Assembly (NCBI GenBank): GCA_016710885.1
Contig: JADJUC010000023.1
Location: 1-33,632, forward strand
Source of the DNA: Candidatus Proximibacter danicus
GTDB taxonomy: Bacteria; Pseudomonadota; Gammaproteobacteria; Burkholderiales; Rhodocyclaceae
Direction: 5' to 3'
DNA: 33,632 nucleotides
The notes beneath the pieces were generated by a model. That model worked only from the letters and a program-made list of their open reading frames with translations, did no database searches and was not told the origin of the DNA. Below, piece after piece: positions 1 through 8,832 of this stretch; the stretch's first letter is position 1, and each line of letters begins with the position of its first letter. A program made the position numbers and the translations under genes.

Positions 1-1191
1 CAGGCCTCGTCCGACGAATACAGCCAGCCGGTTGTTCGCCTGATCGATTCGATCCTCACCGATGCCGTCAAACGCGATGCGTCGGACGTACACTTCGAGC
101 CGGAAGCCAACTTCCTGCGCATCCGCTACCGCATCGACGGCATGCTGCGGCAGATCCGTGCGCTGCACAAATCCTACTGGCCGGCGATGGCGGTGCGCAT
201 CAAAGTGATGAGCGGCATGAACATCGCCGAAACACGGGCGCCGCAGGATGGCCGCATCAATCTGTCGATGAGCGGCCGCCAGGTCGACTTCCGGGTTGCA
301 GCACAGCCCACCATCCATGGCGAAAACGTTGTCCTGCGGATTCTTGACCGTCAAAAGGGCATCGTGCCGCTGGAAGGCCTGGGGCTGGCAGAAGACCATC
401 TCGACCAGTTGAAGCTGATGATCGCCCGGCCGGAAGGCATCATCCTCGTGACGGGGCCAACGGGTAGTGGCAAAACAACGACGCTGTACTCGGTGCTGAG
501 CCACATCAACTCCGAGGGCATCAATATCATGACCCTCGAAGACCCGGTCGAGTACCCGATGCCGCTGGTACGCCAGACATCCGTTTCGGAATCGGCCAAG
601 CTCGACTTCGCCAACGGCATCCGCTCAATGATGCGCCAGGACCCGGACGCCATCCTCGTTGGCGAGATCCGCGACACGGACACCGCCGAAATGGCTTTCC
701 GGGCGGCCATGACTGGCCACCAGGTCTATTCAACGCTGCACACCAATTCCGCCATCGGCGCCATTCCGCGCCTGCTGGATATCGGCATCCTGCCGGACAT
801 CATGGCCGGCAACATCATTGGCGTGGTGGCGCAACGACTGATCCGCAAGTTGTGCACGCACTGCAAGACACCTTACCAGGCGGAATCCGGCGAACTACGC
901 CTGCTGGGCATTCCGCAGGAATCGCCCCGGCCGGTGATCTACCGCCCCTGCGGCTGCGAACGCTGCGATTTCCAGGGGTACCGCGGGCGGCTGGCAATCA
1001 TGGAACTGCTGCGTGTCAATGGCGACATGGACGAATTGATCGCCCGTCGCGGCACCGCACGTGAAATGCGCAACCTGGCCAAGGAGATGGGGTGCCGTTC
1101 CCTCGCCGACGACGGTTTGCGCCGCGTGCTCGACGGCTCGACCTCGATCGAGGAACTCGGCCGCGTCGTCGACCTGACCGACCGGATGTAG
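1..1191 (+). CDS. GspE/PilB/MshE-family filament assembly ATPase (5' partial)
   Basis: Hexameric cytoplasmic ATPase that powers pilin or pseudopilin polymerisation. The reading frame is open from base 1, so the start and the N-terminal domains lie outside the window; about 396 residues remain. Visible motifs: the N2-domain signature DASDVHFEPE near the start, Walker A GPTGSGKT (nt 454-477), Walker B with DAILVGEIRD (nt 646-675), and Cys residues of a zinc-binding C-terminal subdomain (CTHC at nt 853-864, then Cys at 949, 955 and 964). This Cys set is typical of GspE/PilB/MshE and argues against the retraction ATPase PilT. The stop is two bases before the next start, so it is translated with the platform protein. 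The family is secure; whether it belongs to an MSHA-like, type II secretion or separate filament system is not decided by this fragment. Confidence 0.95.
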   Translation, partial: QASSDEYSQPVVRLIDSILTDAVKRDASDVHFEPEANFLRIRYRIDGMLRQIRALHKSYWPAMAVRIKVMSGMNIAETRAPQDGRINLSMSGRQVDFRVAAQPTIHGENVVLRILDRQKGIVPLEGLGLAEDHLDQLKLMIARPEGIILVTGPTGSGKTTTLYSVLSHINSEGINIMTLEDPVEYPMPLVRQTSVSESAKLDFANGIRSMMRQDPDAILVGEIRDTDTAEMAFRAAMTGHQVYSTLHTNSAIGAIPRLLDIGILPDIMAGNIIGVVAQRLIRKLCTHCKTPYQAESGELRLLGIPQESPRPVIYRPCGCERCDFQGYRGRLAIMELLRVNGDMDELIARRGTAREMRNLAKEMGCRSLADDGLRRVLDGSTSIEELGRVVDLTDRM

Positions 1192-1193
1192 CC

Positions 1194-2395
1194 ATGGCCG
1201 TCTTCCAGTACAAGGCGGTCACGATGGACGGGCGGATGGCCCACGGGCGCATCGACGCACTGAATGTCATCGACCTCGAAATGCGCCTGAAAAGGATGGA
1301 GCTCGATCTCGTCAGCGGCGAGCCGATCACCAACCGCAATCTCTTCGGTGGCAGCAAGGTCCCCCGACGCGAGCTGATCACTTTCTGTTTTCATCTGGAA
1401 CAACTCACACGGGCTGGTGTGCCCATCATCGACGGCCTTTCGGACCTGCGCGACAGCATCGAGCATCCGCGCTTTCGCGAAGTCATCGCCGGCATCATCG
1501 AGTCGATCGAAGGCGGCCTGAACCTCTCGGACGCCATGGCCAGCCACCGTTCGGTATTCAACCAGGTATTCGTCAGCCTGATCCGTGCCGGCGAAGCGAC
1601 CGGGCGCCTGCCGGAAGTTCTGAGGAGTCTGATCGAGTCGCTGAAGTGGGAAGACGAACTCGCCTCCCACACCAAGAAAGTCATCATGTATCCGGCTTTC
1701 GTCGGCACCATCGTCATGGCGGCAACTTTCTTCCTGATGATCTACATGGTGCCGCAGCTGAAAATGTTCGTGAAAAACATGGGGCAGGAGCTGCCTCCGC
1801 AAACCAAGGTCTTGTTCTTTGTCTCCGACACGTTGGTCGCTTACTGGTATGTCGCACTTCTACTACCCATCCTCATCGCCATCATTGGTTTTTCCTGCTG
1901 CACACCAATCCCGCCGCCCGCTTTCGCTTTGACGGGTTCAAGCTGAAACTGCCAATCATCGGCGAGATCACCCGAAAGATCATTCTTTCCCGTTTCGCAA
2001 ACACCTTTGCGCTGCTTTATTCTTCAGGCATCCCCATTCTCGAATCCATCCGCACAACGCAAGCGGTGGTCGGCAACCGGGTCATCGAGGAGGGACTGAT
2101 ACGCGTGGAACAATTGATTGGCGAAGGACAGAACGTGACTGCGGCCTTTCATGCTGTCGGCCTTTTTCCGCCCTTGATCATCCGCATGCTCAAGGTTGGC
2201 GAAGGAACGGGCGCGCTTGACGACGCGCTGACCAACGTCAGCTATTTCTACAACCGCGATGTCAAGGAATCGGTCGAGAAGGTACAGGCCATGATCGAAC
2301 CCATGCTGACCATGCTGCTTGGCGGCATGCTCGGCTGGATCATGCTCTCGGTACTCGGGCCGGTATACGACGTCATCAGCAAGATCAAGACGTGA
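1194..2395 (+). CDS. GspF/PilC/MshG-family inner-membrane platform protein, one frameshift
   Basis: Polytopic membrane protein that couples the ATPase to pilin assembly. The start ATG at 1194 opens with MAVFQYKAVTMDGR, the usual GspF N-terminus. Two GspF domains are present: the first around LTRAGVPIIDGL and FVSLIRAGEATGRLPE, the second around LLYSSGIPILES and MLKVGEGTGALDDAL. Hydrophobic segments follow each. The frame breaks at a run of five T (1889-1893). One more T would continue the protein as GFFLLHTNPAARFRF into the frame that ends at TGA 2393-2395. Without correction the product stops at 1946, inside the second half. The corrected length is about 400 residues, normal for the family. 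Because the downstream half is perfectly preserved, a consensus error is more likely than a pseudogene. Confidence 0.9.
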
Positions 2396-3924
2396 TGCCA
2401 GAACGCCGCATTCTCTACCTCAGCACCCACCAGATGGCGGTATTCCACTGGCAGGGAGGCACTGTCCGCGCCGAAGGAAGTTTCGAGTTATCGCCATCGG
2501 GCTTTGACGCATTCGGCGCCTATGTCGCCGCTCACCCGAAAAGCATCTTCACGCTGCTGGTCAACCTTGCCGAAGAAGGTTTTCAGCTCGAAACCATTCC
2601 TTTCCTGCAGGGCAATGACCGCAGCACCGTCATCACCCGCAAGCTGTCGCAACTGTTCTACACCACTCCCTACACTGCATCGATTTCGCTGGGCCACGAG
2701 AAAACCCGGCGGAAGGATGAAAAACTGCTGCTGGCCGCACTGACAGGGCAAGCCGCACTGGACCCGTGGGTATCAGCCCTGCGCGACGCGCGCGCAGCCA
2801 TTGCCGGCATCTACTCGCTGCCATTCCTCGGCGAGGTCTTGCTGAAGAAGCTGAAGATTGCTGACGAGCACTGCATCCTGCTGACACTCCAGGATCAGAC
2901 CATTCGTGAAACCTATTTCGAGCGTGGCAAACTCCATTTCAGCCGCCTCTCGCCACTGACCCACACCAGCATCGGCGGCATCGCACAAGCCTTTGCCACC
3001 GAGGCAGTAAAACTCCAGCAGTACCTGCTCAGCCAGCGGCTGATTGCCCGCAACCAATCGCTGCGCGCAATCGTTGTGGCCCACCCGCAGGCGATACCTG
3101 CGGTCGAAACCAGTTGCATCAGCACCGAATTGCTGGCCTTTCATATCGCCAGCACCGACGAGTGCAGCGGCCTGGTCGGGCTGAAAACCGCACCGACAAC
3201 TTCTCATGCCGACACGATTTTTTCACACATTGTTGCCGCAACCCCGCCTGTGGCGCAGTTTGCCAAACCGGCGCTGCGCCGCGACTATCGTCTGTGGCAG
3301 GTACGTAACGCGCTGTTGGGGTTTGGCGCAGCTGTCCTGCTCACCTGCGCGCTATTCGCCGCCAAGCAGTTTTATGGCACCTATACCCTCAGCAGCGAGG
3401 CGGAAGCAATATCTGCACAGGCGATGGATGCGCGCCAGCGCTACGAAGAAATCGCCCGGACTTTCCCGGTGATTCCGACGAGCAACGAAACACTGCGCCA
3501 GATCATGAATCGTTACGCGGAGCTTGAGAGCAATGGCGCTTCTCCGGAGCTCCTCTATCGGGAAATCAGTGCTGCGCTGTCCAGCGCGCCTGCGGTCGAT
3601 ATCGGTACGATCGAGTGGAGGACAGCCGGCGCAGCCAGCACAACGGGGAACCAGCCGGCAGCAGCCCTCTCTGATTCGAGCGGACAGACAGCCCTGATTC
3701 GAGGCACGCTCAACCTCGGCACCCGGGCGACACCACGCCAGATCCTGCAAGCCTTCCAGCAGTTTGTCGACACCCTCAGTGCCAACCCCGCACTGCAGGT
3801 GCAAGTGATTCAACAGCCCTTCGACGTCGATTCCGGCAAGGCGTTGCGTAGCGGCAACGACGGTACCGCAGACACCGGCGCGCGCCCTTTCGCGCTGGAG
3901 ATCACACGGAGGAAGGCATCGTGA
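2395..3924 (+). CDS. PilM/GspL/MshI-like bitopic pilus biogenesis protein
   Basis: About 509 residues. The ATG at 2395 overlaps the preceding TGA by one base, and a GTG at 2392 is an alternative. The N-terminal ~300 residues look cytoplasmic and resemble an actin-fold PilM/GspL domain, by overall plan rather than by a decisive motif. One membrane span follows at about residues 306-326 (LLGFGAAVLLTCALFAA), and then a periplasmic PilN/GspL-like region of about 180 residues. In other filament systems this protein links the ATPase to the periplasmic PilN/PilO ring. Here the PilM-like and PilN-like parts seem to be on one chain, as in GspL. Position after the platform gene and before a PilO-like gene supports the role. 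The stop overlaps the next start by four bases (GTGA). Confidence 0.7.
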   Translation: MPERRILYLSTHQMAVFHWQGGTVRAEGSFELSPSGFDAFGAYVAAHPKSIFTLLVNLAEEGFQLETIPFLQGNDRSTVITRKLSQLFYTTPYTASISLGHEKTRRKDEKLLLAALTGQAALDPWVSALRDARAAIAGIYSLPFLGEVLLKKLKIADEHCILLTLQDQTIRETYFERGKLHFSRLSPLTHTSIGGIAQAFATEAVKLQQYLLSQRLIARNQSLRAIVVAHPQAIPAVETSCISTELLAFHIASTDECSGLVGLKTAPTTSHADTIFSHIVAATPPVAQFAKPALRRDYRLWQVRNALLGFGAAVLLTCALFAAKQFYGTYTLSSEAEAISAQAMDARQRYEEIARTFPVIPTSNETLRQIMNRYAELESNGASPELLYREISAALSSAPAVDIGTIEWRTAGAASTTGNQPAAALSDSSGQTALIRGTLNLGTRATPRQILQAFQQFVDTLSANPALQVQVIQQPFDVDSGKALRSGNDGTADTGARPFALEITRRKAS

Positions 3925-4523
3925 CTTTCGATCGCAGTGATTTTTCGCGCATTCAGCTCAGCCTGGCGGCGGCCATTGCCATGATCGTGGCAGGTGCCGG
4001 GCTTGCCTGGCTGGCCGATCAGCAATTACGCAGCGCCACTCAGGCAAAGGCGAGTGCCGGTAGCCAGTTGCAGCAATACGAGGGGAAACTGAAACAGGTC
4101 CGCGCGGAAGAAAACGAAATCCGCGAAAAATCGGCGCTTTACAACCGACTGCGCACACGCGGCATCATCGGTGAAGAACAGCGCCTCGACTGGGTTGAAT
4201 TGATCAAGGGCATCAAGGAATCGCGCAAGTTGCTGGATGTCCAGTACGAGTTCGCCCCGCAGCAAGCCCTTGAACGTTCAGCACTGCCAGGCTTCAGTTT
4301 CAGGAGCAGCAGCATGAAGCTGCAGATGAAGCTGCTGCACGAAGGCGATCTGCTCAATTTCATCAATGACGTACGCCGCGAAGCCAAGGCCTACGTGCGG
4401 GTGCGCAACTGCACCGTCACGCGCACAACCCGCTCAGGGTCGCCAACAGGTGAAACTGCACTGCTAAATGCGGATTGCCAGCTCGACTGGATCACCATCC
4501 TGCCCAACAAGGGGGCATCATGA
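3921..4523 (+). CDS. PilO/GspM/MshJ-like inner-membrane alignment protein
   Basis: 200 residues with a GTG start that overlaps the previous stop (GTGA). There is a short cytoplasmic N-terminus, one membrane span at about residues 11-31 (LSLAAAIAMIVAGAGLAWLA), then a charged stretch at about 35-75 that could form a coiled coil, then a compact periplasmic domain. This is the plan of PilO, GspM and MshJ, which pair with PilN or GspL in the periplasm to connect the inner-membrane machine to the secretin. Sequence motifs in this family are weak, so the call rests on architecture and on gene order between a PilM/GspL-like gene and a small secreted partner. The stop TGA overlaps the next ATG (ATGA). 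Confidence 0.6.
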   Translation: MTFDRSDFSRIQLSLAAAIAMIVAGAGLAWLADQQLRSATQAKASAGSQLQQYEGKLKQVRAEENEIREKSALYNRLRTRGIIGEEQRLDWVELIKGIKESRKLLDVQYEFAPQQALERSALPGFSFRSSSMKLQMKLLHEGDLLNFINDVRREAKAYVRVRNCTVTRTTRSGSPTGETALLNADCQLDWITILPNKGAS

Positions 4524-4972
4524 ATCCCCGCCAACGCGCCAGCCAATGGCTGCTCGTTATAGCGACGCTCTCGGGGCCCGGCGGCGCTGCCGCTGAAGAG
4601 GCAATGGGACGTTTGTTTTTCACCCAGGAAAAACGGGAACTGCTCGACCGCCAGCGCGCGCTGAACATACTGGAATCGGAAGTCATTGCCGAAGACCCGC
4701 AGATTGTCGTCAACGGACAGGTGCGCCGCAGTTCCGGAAAACGCACCACCTGGATCAATGGCCAGGCCCAGGATGATACGCAAACCCGCACCGGAGTGAT
4801 CGCTCACCCTGCAGCGCAAGGGCATGAGCGGGTAATCATTGAGTCTGGAGACGACCCACGCGCAGCCGTTCGGGTCGGCGAAACGCTGAGTCGGGGAACG
4901 CAGGAAACCCACGACGTGCTAGGGGACGGGAAGATCATGATCAATCGCCCCGGCAGCAAATCCGGCCACTGA
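4520..4972 (+). CDS. Small exported protein of the filament operon (PilP/MshK position)
   Basis: 150 residues from ATG 4520, which overlaps the previous stop. The start gives a signal-peptide-like N-terminus (SQWLLVIATLSGPGGAAAEE). The mature part begins with GRLFFTQEKRELLDRQR and later has a short beta-rich segment VNGQVRRSSGKRTTWINGQ. I recall this pair of motifs from small conserved proteins next to type IV pilus genes in betaproteobacteria. The place in the operon is that of PilP, GspC or MshK, periplasmic proteins that touch the secretin. The protein is shorter than PilP and lacks its lipobox, so orthology is not claimed. The second half (HPAAQGHERVIIESGDD onward) is unrecognised. The reading frame itself is sound, since it sits in an unbroken chain of overlapping genes. 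Confidence 0.65.
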   Translation: MNPRQRASQWLLVIATLSGPGGAAAEEAMGRLFFTQEKRELLDRQRALNILESEVIAEDPQIVVNGQVRRSSGKRTTWINGQAQDDTQTRTGVIAHPAAQGHERVIIESGDDPRAAVRVGETLSRGTQETHDVLGDGKIMINRPGSKSGH

Positions 4973-5002
4973 ATATCACCGGGCAATCTTTCCGGGCACC
5001 TT

Positions 5003-7234
5003 ATGCAGCCCCACATTTCCTGCCAAACACTCTCCCGCCAGCGCGGCGCCGCCTTGATGCTTGTCGCGCTCATCTTGCTGATTGGCGGACTGAGTATTTT
5101 TTCTCACGCCTGAGTGACAATGTCTCTGTCGGCCGCGACACCCTCTCAAAATGCGCTTGAACAGGCCCGACAGGCGCTGATCGGCTACGCTGCAACTTAC
5201 CGCGACTTTAAGGCCGGCCAGATGTTCGGCTACCTGCCCTGCCCTGACAGCAACAACGACGGCAATGCTGAATCGGATTGCAACAACCCGGCGAAGTGGT
5301 CATCGGCCGGCTACCGCCGCAGGACCTGGGCATACCAGCATTGCATGACGCCAATGGAGAATGCCTCTGGTATGCCGTCGGCAACTTCAAAAACAATCCG
5401 AAGAATGACGAGCTGCTACCCGCAGAAGCGATGAACTGGGATACCACTGGGCATTTCATCGTCCGCGACCTCGATAATCAGATCCTCGCTGCACCACAAC
5501 AGACTGACGGCGGGGCCGCTGCCCTGATTTTTGCCCCTGGCCCACCGCTGGCTGGGCAAGCACGAGCGGCCAGCATCGCCGGCAATCCCTGTTCTGGCGA
5601 CGCCTCCAATACGGCAGCAGCCATCGCTGCCTACCTGGATGGCGGCTACGCCACGCCTGCGGCGACTGCACTGTCGGCAACCTATGTCGTCACCGCTGGC
5701 CGCGCCAACTCACTGGTAAATAACGATCGTGTTGCTTGGGTCACACCCGGAGAAATTCTTTCCCGCCGCGTCAAGCTGCGCCAGGATTTCCAGGCGGGCA
5801 TCAACGGCATGTTGAGCGGCGTGCAAGCCTGCCTGCAAAAGCACCTTCGTCGCACCTGCCCCCATCGACACCGTGCCCTCTTCCAATGCCAATGCCGGCC
5901 GTGTCCCCAACGCCTGCGCGGATATCCTGCCGAGCGGCAATTACGACGCTAACTATCGGGAGAACCTCTTCTACGCACGCTGCCCGGTTGTGGGCTCCCG
6001 ATGCATGACGGTCAACGGAGCCTGCGACGGCGCGCTGCTCTTTTCCGGTGAGCGTGCGGCTGCGCAGAGTCGTGTCACCGACACCGACAAGCGCACTATT
6101 GCCAACTACCTGGAAGGGGCCAACGCCGTCCCGTTCGCACCGGGGAGGATCCCCGGCAGCATTTTTGCCGGCAACGGCACCTTCGGCGCTGCACAGGCAA
6201 CCCCGACGGCGAGCACCGATGTCGCACTGTGCCTGGTGCAGAACCTGTCTTTCGCCGCCGATATTGGCCGCCTAGAAACCACATCACCGACCGTTGCCGG
6301 CCGACAGTTTGCCAGCGTAAAACACGGTTGCCCGGACACTGACTCTCGGTGACGCCACAACGACGGCAGCACCGGGAACCATGGGCTCGGAATCCCTTTA
6401 TGGATGTTCCTGGTTCCCCGACAGCCGCCTGTTCGGTAACGGTGTGCGGATCTATTTCATCGCCGATTTTCAGCAAATTGGTGAAGGCATTACCTTCGTT
6501 CTGGCGGATGCAGCAACAAACCCCGACACCTTCCGCTGGCGCCGCCGGGCAGTCCCTCGGTTATTCGGGGCCAGGGCGCTGGCGCCGGCAACCCGATTCG
6601 CCCACCAAAGATCGGCCTGGAATTCGACACCCGCGCCAATGTCGGTTACGACGAAAGCCTGACGGAACCACTTGCTGGGAGAATGGACGACGCCCTTCTC
6701 CTGAACAATCCGCATGCAGCTTTCGTTCCTCTGGGGCAACAGCCTTGCCAACCCGGCCCAATCGGTGGCGCAGCCAACCTGGGACGACAATGTGCGGCAA
6801 GGGGGGAGCCTCTCCGCCACCGGCAGGCTCTTGCCGGCCAACCCAACGGCCGTAGGGAAGCACAAAAAAAGAGAGGAGGCCGGTGCAGGCGGTATCGACA
6901 AATATGCCGTACGCCTCGACATCAAGCGCACGCGGGACACGACCGATCCAGCCAACAAGAAATCAGTCTCACGTCCTTCAGGGCTGGGTCTTTGCACTCA
7001 ACGGGGAAGCCTGTTACGCAACCGCTGTCGGCGCAGGCATTGCCGATCTGAGCGACGATTTCGAGAACTTCATTTTCTGGAGCGCCTGCGGCACTCCGTT
7101 CGATACCATCACCATTTATGATGAAGACAGCAGCGAAGCCTTCAAATCCTTCCGTGTCGGTTTTACGACAGGCCAAAAGCACTACCGGACAAAGGATCGT
7201 TCTTTCCGACTTCGCGCTGGGGATGCGGCCATGA
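5003..7234 (+). pseudogene. Large PilX-like protein with possible lectin-like domain, about ten frameshifts
   Basis: Reconstructed across frames, this is one protein of about 740 residues. It starts at ATG 5003 with RQRGAALMLVALILLIGG, a PilX-like N-terminal helix. It continues with ARQALIGYAATY, a GYLPCPDSNNDGNAE segment, and GRLPPQDLGIPALHDANG followed by ECLWYAVGNFKNNPK. A C-terminal region holds IGLEFDTRAN, WGNSLANPAQSVAQPTW and KYAVRLDIKRTRD, which suggests a legume-lectin-like (L-type) fold, low certainty. It probably ends RIVLSDFALGMRP with TGA 7232-7234, overlapping the next ATG. Frame changes lie near 5097-5102, 5145, 5287-5289, 5837-5840, 6335, 6522, 6585, 6730, 6975 and 7180. Several are at homopolymers and correctable by one base. 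The peptide between shifts is well preserved, so this is either very recent decay or poor consensus sequence. A role as minor pilin or filament tip adhesin is inference. Confidence 0.7.
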
Positions 7235-7970
7235 CCCGCGGCCGTAATCGCCCGCGAAGTAAGGGTTTCAGCTTGATTGAGCTGGCGATTGTGCTCGTTA
7301 TCGTTGCGCTCCTCACCGGCGACTGCTGATTTCCCTGAGTGCGCAGCAAGAGAATTCAGCGAGAACGACGACCGAGCGCCGCATCACCGAGGCGATTGAT
7401 GCCATCACCGGTTACGCCGCTGCGAATCGCCGGCTACCTTTGCCCGCCACTGCAGCCACCACCGGCGTTGAAAATCCGGCGGGAGGTGGTAACTGTGCCA
7501 ACGACTGGGACGGCTTTGTCCCGGCACGCACGCTGAGCCTCGGCCCTACAGACGCCAATGGTTACCTGCTCGACGCTTGGGACAATCCTATCCGCTACGC
7601 CGTAACGACAGCCAACGCCGATGGCTTCACCACCACCGGCGGCATGCAAGCCAACTGGAGCGGCAGCTTGACGCCAGATCTCTCCGCGTATGCAACACAG
7701 GAGCAACTATCACGGACTCGGGAACATCGACGGCGGACTGCCCCGCTACTGACAAGTTAACCGAAACCGCCGTGGCATTGCCTTTATTCCCGCGGCAAAA
7801 ACGGCGGTGTAGCGCCGACCAGCACCGAGCGACCGCCAATGGGAATGCGGACCGTGTCTTTGTAGCACATACACCGACTACCGGCGCCCAACGAATTCGA
7901 CGACATCGTCGTCTGGCTCTCGCCCAACATCCTCTACAACCGCCTGATTGCCGCTGGCCGCCTCCCCTGA
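7231..7970 (+). pseudogene. Type IV prepilin-like protein, about five frameshifts
   Basis: ATG 7231 overlaps the previous stop (ATGA). The N-terminus is a clear class III prepilin leader and helix: MTRGRNRPRSKG then FSLIELAIVLVIVALL, with cleavage expected after the Gly and Glu at +5. One missing G near 7321 breaks the frame directly after the helix. The protein then continues as LLISLSAQQ, AIDAITGYAAANRRLPLPA, DGFVPARTLSLGPTDANGY, LLDAWDNPIRYAV, VCNTGATITDSGTSTADC and NADRVFVAHTP. It ends NEFDDIVVWLSPNILYNRLI...GRLP at TGA 7968-7970. Further frame changes lie near 7683, 7775, 7828 and 7888. The corrected length is about 246 residues. I recall this plan from pilin-like proteins of betaproteobacteria. 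It would need a prepilin peptidase, which is not in the window. Confidence 0.85.
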
Positions 7971-7994
7971 GCCCACCCGCTCCACCACAAGCCT

Positions 7995-8022
7995 TTGACG
8001 CGGCGCAAAAAATCCGTATAAT
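7995..8022 (+). promoter_or_regulatory. Sigma-70 promoter of rplU-rpmA
   Basis: TTGACG (7995-8000), a 16-bp spacer and TATAAT (8017-8022), which is near consensus. It lies 39 bases before the rplU start and 25 bases after the broken prepilin gene, so the ribosomal genes are separated from the filament operon. Confidence 0.85.
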
Positions 8023-8060
8023 GCGCGGTTCTTCGTTTCACGTTTTGTATGGAGTCCAAC

Positions 8061-8372
8061 ATGTACGCGGTCATAAAAACCGGGGGCAAGCAGTATCGCG
8101 TTGCCGCTGGTGAAAAACTTAAAGTAGAACAGATACCGGCGGACGTTGGCGCAGAACTCACTCTCGACCAGGTCCTGATGGTAGGCGAAGGCGAATCGGT
8201 GAAGATCGGCGCCCCGCTCGTTTCAGGAGCTTCGGTGAAAGTCACCGTTCTGGCCCAGGGCCGCCACGACAAGATCAAGATCTTCAAGATGCGTCGTCGC
8301 AAGCACTACCAGAAGCACCAGGGGCATCGCCAGAACTACACCGAACTGCGCATCGACGCGATCAACGCGTAA
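8061..8372 (+). CDS. rplU: 50S ribosomal protein L21
   Basis: Large-subunit ribosomal protein that binds 23S rRNA. ATG 8061 gives MYAVIKTGGKQYRV, the standard L21 start, and a 103-residue product, the same length as E. coli L21. An in-frame ATG at 8049 would add four residues, but GGAG at 8052-8055 is correctly spaced only for 8061. The C-terminal signature KMRRRKHYQKHQGHRQNYT is present. The gene is first in rplU-rpmA-obgE-proB, an order conserved in many proteobacteria, and is driven by the promoter just upstream. Confidence 0.98.
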   Translation: MYAVIKTGGKQYRVAAGEKLKVEQIPADVGAELTLDQVLMVGEGESVKIGAPLVSGASVKVTVLAQGRHDKIKIFKMRRRKHYQKHQGHRQNYTELRIDAINA

Positions 8373-8398
8373 GCGCCAGTCAAGCAAGGAGCTGAAAC

Positions 8399-8659
8399 AT
8401 GGCACACAAGAAAGCTGGCGGCAGCGTACGTAACGGCCGCGACTCACAATCCAAGCGCCTCGGCGTCAAGCGCTACGGTGGTCAACTGATCCCCGCTGGC
8501 AACATCATCGTTCGCCAGCGCGGTACCGAGTACCACCCAGGCGAAAACGTCGGCATGGGCAAGGATCACACCCTCTTCGCACTTGTTGAAGGTCGTGTTC
8601 TGTTTGCCGTCAAGGGCGCGCTGCGTCGTCGCACCGTGAGCATCATTCCCGCTGCTTAA
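8399..8659 (+). CDS. rpmA: 50S ribosomal protein L27
   Basis: 86-residue ribosomal protein near the peptidyl-transferase centre. It begins MAHKKAGGSVRNGRDSQSKR and contains GNIIVRQRGTEYHPG, both diagnostic of L27, at the normal length. AAGGAG lies 7 bases before the ATG. It is 26 bases after rplU and is followed by a strong intrinsic terminator, so rplU-rpmA can form a short transcript apart from obgE. Confidence 0.98.
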   Translation: MAHKKAGGSVRNGRDSQSKRLGVKRYGGQLIPAGNIIVRQRGTEYHPGENVGMGKDHTLFALVEGRVLFAVKGALRRRTVSIIPAA

Positions 8660-8701
8660 TCGCCGGCGAATATTCGCACGCAACTGCGAAGTGTTCGAAA
8701 G

Positions 8702-8729
8702 AGCCCTATCCGTGCGATAGGGCTTTTTT
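8702..8729 (+). terminator. Rho-independent terminator after rpmA
   Basis: Perfect 9-bp stem AGCCCTATC / GATAGGGCT with loop CGTGC, followed by a T run to 8729. It lies 43 bases after the rpmA stop. Confidence 0.9.
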
Positions 8730-8751
8730 GTTACTGAGAGACGAAAATGAT

Positions 8752-8825
8752 ACAGCCCCCCATACTCACTGCGTTCGTTGCCCCCCAAGGGAGCGCAGGC
8801 TGCCCTTGGGACGGCCCGACGGGAG
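8752..8825. repeat. Probable betaproteobacterial intergenic repeat between rpmA and obgE
   Basis: The stretch holds ACTCACTGCGTTCGTTG, then a perfect 8-bp inverted repeat CCCAAGGG (8784-8791) / CCCTTGGG (8803-8810), then ACGGCCCGACGGG. I recall very similar sequence dispersed in intergenic regions of Burkholderiales and Rhodocyclales. The inverted repeat is directly visible; the repeat identity is from memory. It ends directly before the obgE ribosome-binding region, so it would lie in the obgE 5' leader. Confidence 0.6.
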
Positions 8826-8832
8826 CCCTGAC

